A stretch of 64,000 nt of DNA, from contig JACJXD010000004.1 in NCBI GenBank assembly GCA_020636845.1, forward strand, positions 1-64,000, in the 5' to 3' direction. The position numbers were made by a program, and so were the translations under genes. This DNA is from Bacteroidales bacterium. Its GTDB lineage: Bacteria > Bacteroidota > Bacteroidia > Bacteroidales > Tenuifilaceae. The notes below the pieces were generated by a model. It was not told the origin of the DNA, made no database searches, and was given only the letters and a program-made list of their open reading frames with translations. This document shows positions 26,618 to 36,023 of this stretch, one piece after another (position 1 is the stretch's first letter; the number at the start of each line of letters is the position of its first letter).

Positions 26618-29600
26618 TTAAACAATTCTTACACCTATCACCACCACATCATCGATACGAGGAGAGTCCCCATGCCAGTTTTTTAATGTTGTATCAAGAA
26701 TTTCCCGTTGCTCGTCCATCGGTTTGGTATGAATCTGTAAGAAAAGTTCTTTTAAATTCTTAATCATAAACTTCCGTCCGTTTTCACCACCAAACTGATC
26801 GGCATAGCCATCGGAGAAAGTGTATAAAACGTCATTCTTTTGAACTTCAACAACATTATTCGTAAAAGGAATTTCTCCCTTCAAATGAATTCCGATAGGC
26901 ATTTTATCGCCTTTCACTTGAATTATCTCATCATCACGAATAACTATAAGCGGATTATTTGCTCCTGCAAATTCTACGGTCATCTTCTCCTCATCGAAAA
27001 GGTAAAGGGCAATATCCATACCATCCTTACTTCCTCCTATTTCGCTGGTTTGATGCAATGCCTTTATAACTAAACTACGAAGTTTGTTTAATATTTCCCC
27101 GGCGTTAAGCGTTTTATCTTCGGAAATTATCTGGGTCAAGAAAGAAACTCCCAGCATACTCATAAATCCTCCTGGAACCCCATGTCCAGTACAATCGGCT
27201 GCAACAGCCAACTTTTTACTTCCAACCTGCGCAAAAAAGTAAAAATCGCCACTAACTATATCACGAGGAAGAAACAAAATAAAATTATCAGGGAACATTT
27301 GATTAATTTGTTCATTGGGAGTAAGCAGCGCCGTTTGAATTCTACTAGCATACTGAATGCTACTGGTAATTTCCTCGTTCTGGGCAGATATTTGCTCTTT
27401 TTGATCTTCAATTTCTTCCTTCTGGGCAACAACTTCAGCCGTTCTCTCCTTCACTATTTGTTCCAATCGCTCTTTTTCTGCTATGAGCCGTCGAGTATTC
27501 CATTTAACAATTCCCCATACAAACAAAATAAAAAAGATAACATACAAAACGTAAGCAAGAATGCTTCTATACCAAGGAGGCCGAATTTCGAAAGCATAGA
27601 TAGCCTCAACGCTTTCATCACCATAAATATTCTTTGCCTTAACGTGGAAAATGTACTTTCCCTCACGTAAGTTGGTGTATGTTGCCTCCGGCTTTTTTTC
27701 CCAATGACTCCACCCCTCTTCATCGGAACCTTCCAAGTAATGGCTAAATGTGATATCCTCCTCCTTCTCGAAATACGGTGCCGCATAGTTAAAAAACATA
27801 GCATTATAATGGTAACTCAACCGAGGAGTTTGAAATTCCTGCTGAATTAAGGATGTAATTCGTCGCCCACTGCTGTCAATATTGTAGTAAGTACCATCAA
27901 AAAGCGAAGAATCCTTTGCTACCACCTTACGAACCAACGCACAAAAAGGCGCATTGTAACTACGTTTTACACTAGGATCGTAACCATAAAGTTCCTTCGA
28001 AATTCCAAACCATTCAACTCCATCTTTATCAGCATAAATAGCATCTGCCCATCTAGCGGGTATCCGCTTAAAGGATCTATTTTCAGATTTCCAATGATTA
28101 TTAGTATCTCGAACAAAATTTTCAACCCAAGAAGAATTATTCAAATCGGTATTATAGCATAACGCCGCATACCCTTCGGAAATTTCAGCCAAACGATAAA
28201 TCCCTTGCAGGTTAGCCTTATCTCCTATTAAACCTCCCTTTTTAAAGAAATCTTCAAAATAATCAAAATGATAGATTCCCTTTGATGTTAACAAATATAA
28301 ACTGTCGTTTTTTGAATATAAAGTTATAAACTGTAAATTATCTAAATTTTCTATCTTCGATTTATTATACCGAGATATGCTACCCTTTGCTTTTATACAA
28401 AAAACGCCTGACGCTGTTGTCGCTAACCAAAGATTTCCTTTTCTATCTTCTTTTATCGATCTAATTTCAAAATTAATCGAATCTCTTAATTTGTTATCAA
28501 TATTTACCCAATGCCCGTTATCCCAATCCATATATGCCAACCCTGTAGTCATCCCCATATACAACCTTTTACGGTTATACTGTGATTGGTATAAAATATA
28601 ACATTGAGGATCAACAATTTTAGACTTGTTTAAACTTTTTATTAACGGTGTACTAATGTTAAATGCCGTACCGTTAATAATTTGATACACACCATCTACA
28701 TAATTTCCCGCAAGTAATAAAGAATTACTATCTGACGTTTTAAACTCAATCAACGACCAAACATTTCCTGTTATTCCTTTTACTTGCTCAAATGCAGGAA
28801 TCCCATTTTCATCATAAGATAAATAATAAACTCCATTAAGCGTTGCTATATAAAGCACTCCTCTAAATCGAATTATGTCTGAAATAGACTCATTAATACC
28901 ACTTTCTGCTGCAAATCGTCTAATGTTCGAATTTATTTCAACTTTAGAAATTCCTCCATCATAATGGGTTGCCCACAAGGGTGCGTCTTTATATTGAAAA
29001 ACATCTGTTATCTGAGCAGAATGCAAACCTGTTTGCGTATTGGCAATTGAAACAGGAATAAGGTTAGATGTAAACTCTAATATGCTTAGCCATTTAGATG
29101 CAACCAATCCCAGTGCAATATCTTTATTGCTTAATTTTATTGCACTATAGGGTATTGCTGTTTCGGCTGTCATTTTTTTTACAAGTCTATTAGGGGTATC
29201 AATAGGAGAAAGAACTCCCGAATCTAATTTGTAAATATAAAAACCCGCGTTCGAAAAAATTAAAAGGGTATTAGCATCTATTGATACAATGGAATATACA
29301 TTTTTCTTTTCAAATTCTTGACCATTCTTAATAAGTTCTAATTCTCCTTTTGAGAATTTTCGAAGCCCCTTCAAATAACTATTAATGTAAAAATTGCCAT
29401 TAGCCTGAAGCGCTAAAAAATTGGCATTTGTACTTTGTTCACCTAAAAAATGAGGAGTTATTTTACTTCCATTATATTCAAAAATATAAGAACTAGAACA
29501 AAAATAAACTTTACCGTTAAGCCAATGAATTTTATATATATAGCCAAGGCTCTTACGAATTGAATCAGGAACTAACAAGATTAAAGACTTATACTTTAAA

Positions 29601-29935
29601 TTGCCATTATTTTGAGGCTCAAGATAGCCAAACTCACTAATAGACCCAACATAGATAATCCCGTCTTCTCCTTTTAACAAAGAAGATACAGATTTATTCC
29701 CTGCTAATGGAAAAGATTTCCATATACTCCCATCATATTCCAAGACACCATTATCGTTGCTTCCAAAGTACATTACCCCCCTATTATCCTGAGCAATACA
29801 CCATGTTTGTTCGTTTCCTCCGTAAATTTCAGGGGTGTAATTTGTAATTATTGGATTTCCACTACGATTGAATTGTTGAGGATATACAACAACAGGAATA
29901 ATAAATAAAAGTAGAAAAAGTATTCTCTTTTGCAT
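26618..29935 (-). CDS. Sensor protein with two-component-type propeller and SpoIIE phosphatase domain
   Basis: The 1105-residue protein has a signal peptide (to YPQ, about residue 20) and a large extracytoplasmic beta-propeller region (about 25-700, with repeated W/GNLWLATT and GVEWFGI blades). A Y_Y_Y-type Ig domain (about 715-785) precedes one transmembrane helix (ILAYVLYVIFFILFVWGIV). A coiled coil (KERTAEVVAQKEEIEDQKEQ) leads to a PP2C-like SpoIIE phosphatase domain with RDIVSGDF and AADCTGHGVPGGFMSML metal motifs. It probably senses an outside signal and dephosphorylates a serine/threonine-phosphoprotein inside. SiaC-like proteins are the typical targets of such phosphatases, and two are encoded at 14263-15212. 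That link is an inference. Confidence 0.88.
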   Translation of the reverse strand: MQKRILFLLLFIIPVVVYPQQFNRSGNPIITNYTPEIYGGNEQTWCIAQDNRGVMYFGSNDNGVLEYDGSIWKSFPLAGNKSVSSLLKGEDGIIYVGSISEFGYLEPQNNGNLKYKSLILLVPDSIRKSLGYIYKIHWLNGKVYFCSSSYIFEYNGSKITPHFLGEQSTNANFLALQANGNFYINSYLKGLRKFSKGELELIKNGQEFEKKNVYSIVSIDANTLLIFSNAGFYIYKLDSGVLSPIDTPNRLVKKMTAETAIPYSAIKLSNKDIALGLVASKWLSILEFTSNLIPVSIANTQTGLHSAQITDVFQYKDAPLWATHYDGGISKVEINSNIRRFAAESGINESISDIIRFRGVLYIATLNGVYYLSYDENGIPAFEQVKGITGNVWSLIEFKTSDSNSLLLAGNYVDGVYQIINGTAFNISTPLIKSLNKSKIVDPQCYILYQSQYNRKRLYMGMTTGLAYMDWDNGHWVNIDNKLRDSINFEIRSIKEDRKGNLWLATTASGVFCIKAKGSISRYNKSKIENLDNLQFITLYSKNDSLYLLTSKGIYHFDYFEDFFKKGGLIGDKANLQGIYRLAEISEGYAALCYNTDLNNSSWVENFVRDTNNHWKSENRSFKRIPARWADAIYADKDGVEWFGISKELYGYDPSVKRSYNAPFCALVRKVVAKDSSLFDGTYYNIDSSGRRITSLIQQEFQTPRLSYHYNAMFFNYAAPYFEKEEDITFSHYLEGSDEEGWSHWEKKPEATYTNLREGKYIFHVKAKNIYGDESVEAIYAFEIRPPWYRSILAYVLYVIFFILFVWGIVKWNTRRLIAEKERLEQIVKERTAEVVAQKEEIEDQKEQISAQNEEITSSIQYASRIQTALLTPNEQINQMFPDNFILFLPRDIVSGDFYFFAQVGSKKLAVAADCTGHGVPGGFMSMLGVSFLTQIISEDKTLNAGEILNKLRSLVIKALHQTSEIGGSKDGMDIALYLFDEEKMTVEFAGANNPLIVIRDDEIIQVKGDKMPIGIHLKGEIPFTNNVVEVQKNDVLYTFSDGYADQFGGENGRKFMIKNLKELFLQIHTKPMDEQREILDTTLKNWHGDSPRIDDVVVIGVRIV

Positions 29936-30076
29936 TGTGCTAAAATTCTCCTGATAAATTTATGAAAAAACTATTAATTATCTTTCAACAAAATTAACAC
30001 CTTTCATCTAAAAAATCTTAAATATTTTTCATTCGATACTTTAAACTCAAACTAGTTTAATTATCAATTAAAAAAA

Positions 30077-30092
30077 CCTCCTTAACAGGAGG
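30077..30092 (-). terminator. Terminator after the fibre gene
   Basis: A 5-bp G/C stem (CCTCC / GGAGG) with a 6-nt loop is followed by six T residues on the minus strand, just past the stop of the S74-domain gene. Confidence 0.7.
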
Positions 30093-30105
30093 CTTTCTGC
30101 TTAAG

Positions 30106-31617
30106 TTATCGATTTCGCTTAAGTGATTTTTTCAACAATTTCTCGATTTCGTTAAGTTGTTTCTGCATATCCTCTATTTTCTCGTCTTGCCCATTTATTA
30201 TTTTTTGCTGTTCTTTAACCGCTTCTATTAGCACTGGAACTAGTTTTACATAGTTTACGGATTTATACCCATTTTCATCCTCAACAACTAATTCGGGGAA
30301 ATACTTCTCGACCTCCTGAGCAATTACTCCAACTTGTTTTCCTTCCGAAAAGTTATATTTACTCTCAACCTCTTCGTCCAACTTACCATCAGAGACTTTT
30401 ATTTTTATATCTTTTTTGTTTTTCCAAGTATATGTTACTCCGTTAATCTTCAATAATTTCGCTAAGGATCCTTGTAACGGTGCAATATTTTCTTTTAAGC
30501 GTTTATCGGAAGATTCTGTTATTGCTCCTGTAACAAAAACATTGCCGTTAAAATATCCTGCATAGTTTCCCGAAGTAGTCGGAGCATAACAATATAAACC
30601 TCTGTTATATTCTCCTCCGGCAGCATAACCATAAAGGCCATACCTATACCCTGTTCCTGAAGAATTAACATACCCATAAACTCCTCTATAACCTGCCGCA
30701 GCGTATAAACCATAGCCACTTCCTGCTGTACTTGACTTGTCTATGTAAACTCCATAACTAGAGTTTGGATCGGCAAGTACCCCTAAACTTCCGTTTATTT
30801 TTAGTTTCTGATTGTCAAATTCACCATAAAGCAGCGGTGAAGACCCGCTAACATCCGTGCCTATAACCAGTGCATTGGATACGGTTTGAAATGTTCCATA
30901 GCCCATTTTATATCCAATAAAGATATTCTTTGAACCCGTATTACTCCATCCTGCAGATGTTCCCACATAAACATTTCCCGTTCCTGTTACATTAGAAGCC
31001 CCTGCGTTTGTTCCGATTATAACATTTTCGCCTCCCGTAGTTAAAGAACCACCTGCCCCTCCTCCTATTAGTATCTGCTGTGTGCCTGTAGTATTCTTTT
31101 TCCCCGTCCAACGACCTATCATTATATTAAAATACCCATCGGTATTATTTTCTCCTGCCGACGCTCCAATAAAAATATTTTGACTCGCTAAATTTTGATA
31201 ACCGGCCTTATCGCCAATTGCAATATTATTTTGTCCATTAATATTATTATATCCAGACTGATTTCCTATAAAAACATTATTATAACTCTGATTCTTTTTC
31301 CCAGCGGTATAGCCAATAAATACATTTTTACTAGCATTGACATTATTTTGCTCAAACCCTGTACTGTCACCAATAAAAACATTATACTTTAATTGAGTTC
31401 CAGTGTAACCAGCTGCTTGTCCCATTATTATGTTGTTATATCCTGTTTGATTACTTCTACCGGCTAAGTCACCTATCATAATATTGGAACTACCCGAAGT
31501 ATTGCTATAACCGCTTTGGTTTCCTATCAGCACATTACTATATCCAGTTGTATTTGCCTGACCAGCCTGATTTCCCAAAAAACATATTATTAGTACCTGT
31601 AGTGTTATACCGTCCAC
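30106..31617 (-). CDS. 3' half of a frameshifted fibre protein: head repeats and S74 chaperone domain
   Basis: This frame continues the upstream fibre gene after a one-base shift at 31577-31582. The first codon here is a GTG within the overlap and is not a credible start. From about residue 13 it carries on the same ~23-residue NxFIGxxAGxxN repeats to about residue 245. A glycine/tyrosine-rich segment follows, then a Peptidase_S74 domain: SDKRLKENI near residue 367, GVIAQEVEKYFPELV, and a C-terminal coiled coil (about 465-500). In phage tail spikes this domain is an intramolecular chaperone that cuts itself off after folding a trimer, with Ser and Lys of the SDxRxK motif, both present here. 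Corrected, the whole protein would be 1491 residues. Confidence 0.8.
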   Translation of the reverse strand: MDGITLQVLIICFLGNQAGQANTTGYSNVLIGNQSGYSNTSGSSNIMIGDLAGRSNQTGYNNIIMGQAAGYTGTQLKYNVFIGDSTGFEQNNVNASKNVFIGYTAGKKNQSYNNVFIGNQSGYNNINGQNNIAIGDKAGYQNLASQNIFIGASAGENNTDGYFNIMIGRWTGKKNTTGTQQILIGGGAGGSLTTGGENVIIGTNAGASNVTGTGNVYVGTSAGWSNTGSKNIFIGYKMGYGTFQTVSNALVIGTDVSGSSPLLYGEFDNQKLKINGSLGVLADPNSSYGVYIDKSSTAGSGYGLYAAAGYRGVYGYVNSSGTGYRYGLYGYAAGGEYNRGLYCYAPTTSGNYAGYFNGNVFVTGAITESSDKRLKENIAPLQGSLAKLLKINGVTYTWKNKKDIKIKVSDGKLDEEVESKYNFSEGKQVGVIAQEVEKYFPELVVEDENGYKSVNYVKLVPVLIEAVKEQQKIINGQDEKIEDMQKQLNEIEKLLKKSLKRNR

Positions 31618-34582
31618 TCAGGTTCCCGATAAAAACATTATTACTGGCCGTAGTATTTGCATAACCGGCTAAGTATCCAATAAATATATTTTTTGCTCCA
31701 GAACTGTTTGTATATCCCGATCTGTATCCCAAAAAAGTATTATATTGTCCATCGGTATTATATCTTCCAGATTGATATCCAACAAACGAGTTATAACTCG
31801 AATTATTAGAATATCCCGTTTCATATCCTAAAAAAGTATTATAACTACCTGTTGTATTGGACAATCCACTACTTGTTCCTAAAAAGAGATTATTCGATCC
31901 GGATACATTATTATAACCACTGCCTATTCCTACAAAAACATTACTCGATCCAGTTGTATTACTCCTTCCTGTAGTCGTTCCAAGAAATACATTATAATTT
32001 CCTGAAGTACTACTATAACCAGATTCGAAACCAATATAAACATTCTTTGCCCCTGTAGTAATCCCATAACCGGAAGATTCACCGATTAGCACATTGCGTT
32101 CACCATTTTGAGCATTAGCCCCTGCTTTGCTTCCAATATAAACATTTCCTCCTTTACTTTGATGAACCATACCAGCCTGATAACCTATAAATGTGTTATC
32201 GCTTCCAGTATTATTCATACCAGCCTGATAACCTAAAAAAGTATTCCAACTCCCAACGGAATTAACCATTCCTGCTTGATATCCTAAAATGGAGTTATAA
32301 AGTCCCGTAGTTATTGCTTTCCCTGCATCATAACCAATAAGGTAATTCTCCCTTGTAAATTGCATAAACGAATTTATTCCCCCTTTGGTGGCATTGGTTA
32401 GTCCTCCTACCGCAAAACCTCGTTTCGCCCCTTTTGTTACATCGTCTTTTACATAAATTCTTGTAGAATCCGGTGTTATAGTTAAATATTCAACTTCATC
32501 TCCCTTAGTTGCATTAGTCAAGCCTCCTACTGCAAAACCTCGTTTTGCTCCTTTTGTAGATGATACTTCTGCGATATTTATTCTTACACCCTCCTGATAA
32601 ACACCCAGAATTACTTGTCCCGCATTATTTTTCACCTCGAAGATAGGATCATCTGGATCTGCCGTAGGATTACCCACAACAACTAAACTATTTGAAAACG
32701 TAAGATTCGGCAAATTTGTTAAAGTTGAAGATCCATTCCAAATCGCCATCTGTCCACTAGATCCTGTCCCCGTTGTCCAACTTGGAGTTTGCCAAAGCAC
32801 TCCACTTGCTCCTCGCGTCAGAAATTGACCCGTTGTTCCTGACACATTATTATAATCGTATAATAATCCACGCACTCGAACATTACCATTTATATCCATC
32901 AGTTGAGAAGGCGATGTAGTATTAATGCCAATATTAACCCCATTGTTATATAGCAAACTACTTGCAATCCATGAAGTTCCATTATGTCTTAAAGTTTGCC
33001 CTGTTGTTCCCGATACTAATGGGCCTTCAGGACCTTGAACACCATCTTGAGCCAAAACTTCCCAAGAGTCTCCATCCCATATATACGCCTTCCCATCAAC
33101 CGAATTATAATAAGCCTGATTAGTTGACGGAGAACTCGGGGCAACAGTATATGTACCCAACCATTCTACGGAAATACCATTGGTTCCTGCAGGGCCTTCA
33201 GGGGCTTCAAATTCTATCCAATTAGAAGAATCGTCACGAGGCTCTACAGTAGAGGTAAAGGATAACGAAGCTTCAACTATCCACATGCTGTTAGCAGTAC
33301 CTCCACTATTTAATGCAAATACATAATCGCCAGGGTCGTATGTTGTTCCCGATACCCAATTCCCCTTGTTTGTTAAACCAGTTCCTGCCGGACCTTCTGG
33401 ACCTTCAGGACCTTGGGGCCCTGTTGCTCCCGTTTGTCCATCTTGTGCTAAAATCTCCCAAGAATCTCCATCCCATATATAAGATATTTTATTAGTAGAA
33501 TTATAATAAGCCTGATTTATCGAGGGGGTTCCAGGAGCATTGCTTAAATTACCAAGCCACTCTATAGAAATACCATTGGATCCCGCTGGTCCTTGGAGAC
33601 CAACATCTCCTTGTGGCCCTTGTACCCCTATTGCCCCATCTTTTGCTAATATTTGCCAATCAACCCCATTCCAGATATACGCAATCTTATCCACAGTATT
33701 ATAGTATGCATTGTTTAATGTTGGATCAACTGGCTCAGAATCTAAATTTCCAAGCCAAATTATAGAAATACCATCGGTTCCTGCTGGCCCTTGTGATCCA
33801 ATATCTCCTTGTGGTCCAACGGCTCCTGGTTCTCCATCAACAGCAACTAAATTCCATGAATTTCCATTCCATATATAGGACTTACTCTCAGTCGTATTAT
33901 AGTATGCTTGATTTATGGGAGGACTTGCGGGCGCAGAACTTAACTCTCCTAACCAATCTATAGAAAATCCATCTGTTCCAGGGTCTCCCATTTCCCCTTG
34001 TGGGCCTGCATCGCCCTGCAACCCCTGAGGTCCTTGCTCGCCTTGTAGCCCATCCATAGCTAACAACTCCCAAGAATCTCCATCCCATATATACGAAGCC
34101 TTATCTAAGGTACTATAATATGCCTGATTCTTTACAGGATCTGCCGGAGGATTCGCAAGAGAACCTAACCATTGCATGGTGTTGCCATCTGCAGCATACA
34201 AAGCATATGGAACCGACAATAGTTTATCAATACCCATAAATACATAACTACTCTGCCCTTCAGGCAATACTTCCACCTTAATATGAACATCACCAGAACT
34301 CCAAGGAACTTCCGAAAAACTACCACTCTCGACAGTTCCTTGCCCTATAACCAAATTTACAATTCCAAGTGAATTTGTTGTTGTGTCATGCGTTTCCACA
34401 TAGTAAACAGTTGACTGGCTAATATCGGTTAAGCTTAATTTTACTGTTACACCAGTATTTGACATAACGCTACCATCGCCATCACGCAATACAAATTGAT
34501 AATTGAACCCATTGGGGACCTGTGATTTAGCAATCAGAACCGTTGCTAAAATTAGGGAAAAAAAGCCTATTAACTTTTTCAT
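31538..34582 (-). CDS. 5' part of a frameshifted fibre protein: collagen-like modules and head repeats
   Basis: The 1014-residue frame starts with a signal peptide (MKKLIGFFSLILATVLIAKSQ) and an Ig-like domain to about residue 135. Five modules of about 65 residues follow (about 139-520), each with WLGxL..AP, NQAYYN, YIWDGDSW and LAxDG, joined by collagen-like GxY stretches such as GPQGPEGPEGPAG. Next is a linker with two copies of TKGAKRGFAVGGLTNATKG, then ~23-residue repeats (xNTFLGYQAGxxNTTG) of YadA-head-like left-handed-helix type from about 740 on. The last 11 residues (from GKSGW) are out of frame: the gene should read on into the downstream frame. The intact product would be a secreted trimeric fibre or adhesin-like protein. 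It sits 55 bases after a T9SS-sorted small protein gene. Confidence 0.8.
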   Translation of the reverse strand: MKKLIGFFSLILATVLIAKSQVPNGFNYQFVLRDGDGSVMSNTGVTVKLSLTDISQSTVYYVETHDTTTNSLGIVNLVIGQGTVESGSFSEVPWSSGDVHIKVEVLPEGQSSYVFMGIDKLLSVPYALYAADGNTMQWLGSLANPPADPVKNQAYYSTLDKASYIWDGDSWELLAMDGLQGEQGPQGLQGDAGPQGEMGDPGTDGFSIDWLGELSSAPASPPINQAYYNTTESKSYIWNGNSWNLVAVDGEPGAVGPQGDIGSQGPAGTDGISIIWLGNLDSEPVDPTLNNAYYNTVDKIAYIWNGVDWQILAKDGAIGVQGPQGDVGLQGPAGSNGISIEWLGNLSNAPGTPSINQAYYNSTNKISYIWDGDSWEILAQDGQTGATGPQGPEGPEGPAGTGLTNKGNWVSGTTYDPGDYVFALNSGGTANSMWIVEASLSFTSTVEPRDDSSNWIEFEAPEGPAGTNGISVEWLGTYTVAPSSPSTNQAYYNSVDGKAYIWDGDSWEVLAQDGVQGPEGPLVSGTTGQTLRHNGTSWIASSLLYNNGVNIGINTTSPSQLMDINGNVRVRGLLYDYNNVSGTTGQFLTRGASGVLWQTPSWTTGTGSSGQMAIWNGSSTLTNLPNLTFSNSLVVVGNPTADPDDPIFEVKNNAGQVILGVYQEGVRINIAEVSSTKGAKRGFAVGGLTNATKGDEVEYLTITPDSTRIYVKDDVTKGAKRGFAVGGLTNATKGGINSFMQFTRENYLIGYDAGKAITTGLYNSILGYQAGMVNSVGSWNTFLGYQAGMNNTGSDNTFIGYQAGMVHQSKGGNVYIGSKAGANAQNGERNVLIGESSGYGITTGAKNVYIGFESGYSSTSGNYNVFLGTTTGRSNTTGSSNVFVGIGSGYNNVSGSNNLFLGTSSGLSNTTGSYNTFLGYETGYSNNSSYNSFVGYQSGRYNTDGQYNTFLGYRSGYTNSSGAKNIFIGYLAGYANTTASNNVFIGNLSGRYNTTGTNNMFFGKSGWSGKYNWI
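31577..31582 (-). other. Homopolymer frameshift site in the fibre gene
   Basis: Six T residues (minus strand) follow an ATG codon. With six, the frame runs into a stop at 31538. Deleting one T restores NMFLGNQAG, exactly the repeat consensus, and opens the frame to 30106. This may be a true mutation, slipped-strand phase variation, or a sequencing error. Confidence 0.85.
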
Positions 34583-34637
34583 AATAAAAAAGTTTAGTTA
34601 ATAAATAAAAGGCCTACTATGAAAGGAACTAAGGAGG

Positions 34638-35135
34638 TTATTCCTTAATTAATTTTATTACTTTTTGTATAGAATCGCCAATAACAACTTTTACCAAGAA
34701 AATGCCCGGTTTTAAATTAGAAATATTTAGTGGAACTGCCACGTTGTTTTCATATTTAACCAATTGATAATCTACCATTTTACCCGTTAAATCATAAATT
34801 CTGACATCCGCACTATTAGATGAATTTGGCATATTTATAATTAACTTTACTTCGGAACTTGCTGGATTAGGATAAAGGCTTATATTACTTGAAACCAATT
34901 CGGGATTACTTACTCCAGTAGAAAACAAGTCGCCCTGTTGAAATCCCTGTGTTAGTATGAAATTATCCGAGGAAAGTGTAGTATAAGCCACCTCTCCAAG
35001 TGTCCAACTAATTGACAATCCTGCTGATGAACTTTCGAAATACCCTCCTGCCGGGGATATTACCTGCAATGCAATATCTTGTGAATAACCGGTTAAAAAG
35101 GATATTGAAAAAAGTAAGGTAATTATTTTTTTCAT
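34638..35135 (-). CDS. Small secreted protein with T9SS type A sorting domain
   Basis: The 165-residue protein has a signal peptide (to about residue 18, TGYS), and a short beta-rich part with the common pattern ISWTLGEVAYTTL and ILTQGFQQG. The C-terminal type A sorting domain covers about residues 88-165 (LYPNPASSEVKL, VRIYDLTGKMV, LKPGIFLVKV, KVIKLIKE). That domain sends proteins through the type 9 secretion system to the cell surface, which implies the host has a T9SS. It is the first gene of an operon with the large fibre protein, which itself lacks such a tail. The small protein may anchor or nucleate the fibre; this is an inference. Confidence 0.88.
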   Translation of the reverse strand: MKKIITLLFSISFLTGYSQDIALQVISPAGGYFESSSAGLSISWTLGEVAYTTLSSDNFILTQGFQQGDLFSTGVSNPELVSSNISLYPNPASSEVKLIINMPNSSNSADVRIYDLTGKMVDYQLVKYENNVAVPLNISNLKPGIFLVKVVIGDSIQKVIKLIKE

Positions 35136-35240
35136 GGTTTATTTATTATATTAAATCTCTACCTTGTTTTCGGTAAAAAATACAAAATCAAATTACACTG
35201 ATTTTTTTTCAAATTCAACGTTTTTACATTAAAACATGAT

Positions 35241-35248
35241 TATTTTTG
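35241..35248 (+). promoter_or_regulatory. Probable -7 box of cysH
   Basis: TATTTTTG fits TAnnTTTG. Transcription would begin near 35255, downstream of the ATG at 35236 and upstream of the ATG at 35287, which favours the later start. Confidence 0.4.
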
Positions 35249-35286
35249 ACAAATATCACCTTTTTAATCTTCAAATAAAACCAAAA

Positions 35287-35994
35287 ATGAAAGAATCTAT
35301 TGCAGAACTAAATAGTCAGCATGTTGGAAAGGCTCCTGTTGATGTTATAAAATGGTTTATCGATAAATACAAAGGGAAAATAGCCTTATCTACAAGTATG
35401 GGAGCAGAAGATCAGGTGCTTACGGATATGTTAGTAAAGATTGATCGGCAGACAAGAATTTTCACATTAGACACAGGCCGCATGTTTTACGAAACTTACG
35501 ACTTGATAGAGAAAACGTGCGTTCGCTACAAAATCAACATCGAGATATTTTTCCCTAAACCCGAAGAGGTTGAAAGTATGGTTAACAAAAAAGGAATCAA
35601 CCTGTTTTACCAGAGTATCGAAAATAGAAAAGAGTGCTGTAAAGTAAGAAAATTAGAACCATTAAAAAGGGCCTTCGAAGGTTTGGACGTGTGGATTTGT
35701 GGATTACGCCGAAGCCAATCCGAAACTCGCTCCAACAACCAACTCGTAGAATGGGATGAAGCCAACGGGTTAATCAAGTTGAATCCTCTTATAGACTGGA
35801 ATGAAGATCAGGTATGGAACTACATTAAGCAAAACAACGTTCCGTATAATGTGCTTCACGACAAAGGTTTCCCAAGCATAGGGTGCCAACCATGCACAAG
35901 GGCAATACTCCCTGGCGAAGATATAAGAGCAGGAAGATGGTGGTGGGAAAATCCTGAAACAAAAGAGTGCGGTTTACATAATCGTAAAAAATAA
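35287..35994 (+). CDS. cysH: Phosphoadenylyl/adenylyl-sulfate reductase (assimilatory)
   Basis: It reduces activated sulfate (APS or PAPS) to sulfite in sulfur assimilation. The conserved STSMGAEDQVL nucleotide-binding segment is present, along with the cysteine pairs KECCKVRK and GCQPC and a C-terminal KECGLH. The two CC/CxxC pairs bind a 4Fe-4S cluster in APS-type reductases, so APS is the likely substrate. The C-terminal cysteine is the catalytic nucleophile that forms the thiosulfonate. I use the ATG at 35287 (235 residues). A start at 35236 would add 17 residues without family support and would lie upstream of a promoter-like box. No cysN/cysD genes are nearby. Confidence 0.9.
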   Translation: MKESIAELNSQHVGKAPVDVIKWFIDKYKGKIALSTSMGAEDQVLTDMLVKIDRQTRIFTLDTGRMFYETYDLIEKTCVRYKINIEIFFPKPEEVESMVNKKGINLFYQSIENRKECCKVRKLEPLKRAFEGLDVWICGLRRSQSETRSNNQLVEWDEANGLIKLNPLIDWNEDQVWNYIKQNNVPYNVLHDKGFPSIGCQPCTRAILPGEDIRAGRWWWENPETKECGLHNRKK

Positions 35995-35998
35995 GAAA

Positions 35999-36015
35999 AG
36001 TCCCATATAGGGACT
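35999..36015. terminator. Terminator between cysH and tRNA-Cys
   Basis: AGTCCC pairs with GGGACT over a 5-nt loop, flanked by A-runs on the left and TCTTTT on the right. It can serve both convergent transcripts. Confidence 0.7.
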
Positions 36016-36023
36016 CTTTTCTG

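Noticed and set aside
27182..27670. 162-residue open frame opposite the SpoIIE phosphatase gene
   Set aside because: It is a shadow of the coiled-coil and phosphatase coding region, with no start signal.
31500..31617. Independent start of a separate gene at the GTG at 31617
   Set aside because: It lies inside the upstream repeat in the wrong frame. The repeat consensus shows a frameshifted continuation instead.
31538..34582. CRISPR array or DNA repeat cluster
   Set aside because: The regular DNA repetition comes from ~23-residue and ~65-residue protein repeats in frame, with varying third bases and no spacers.
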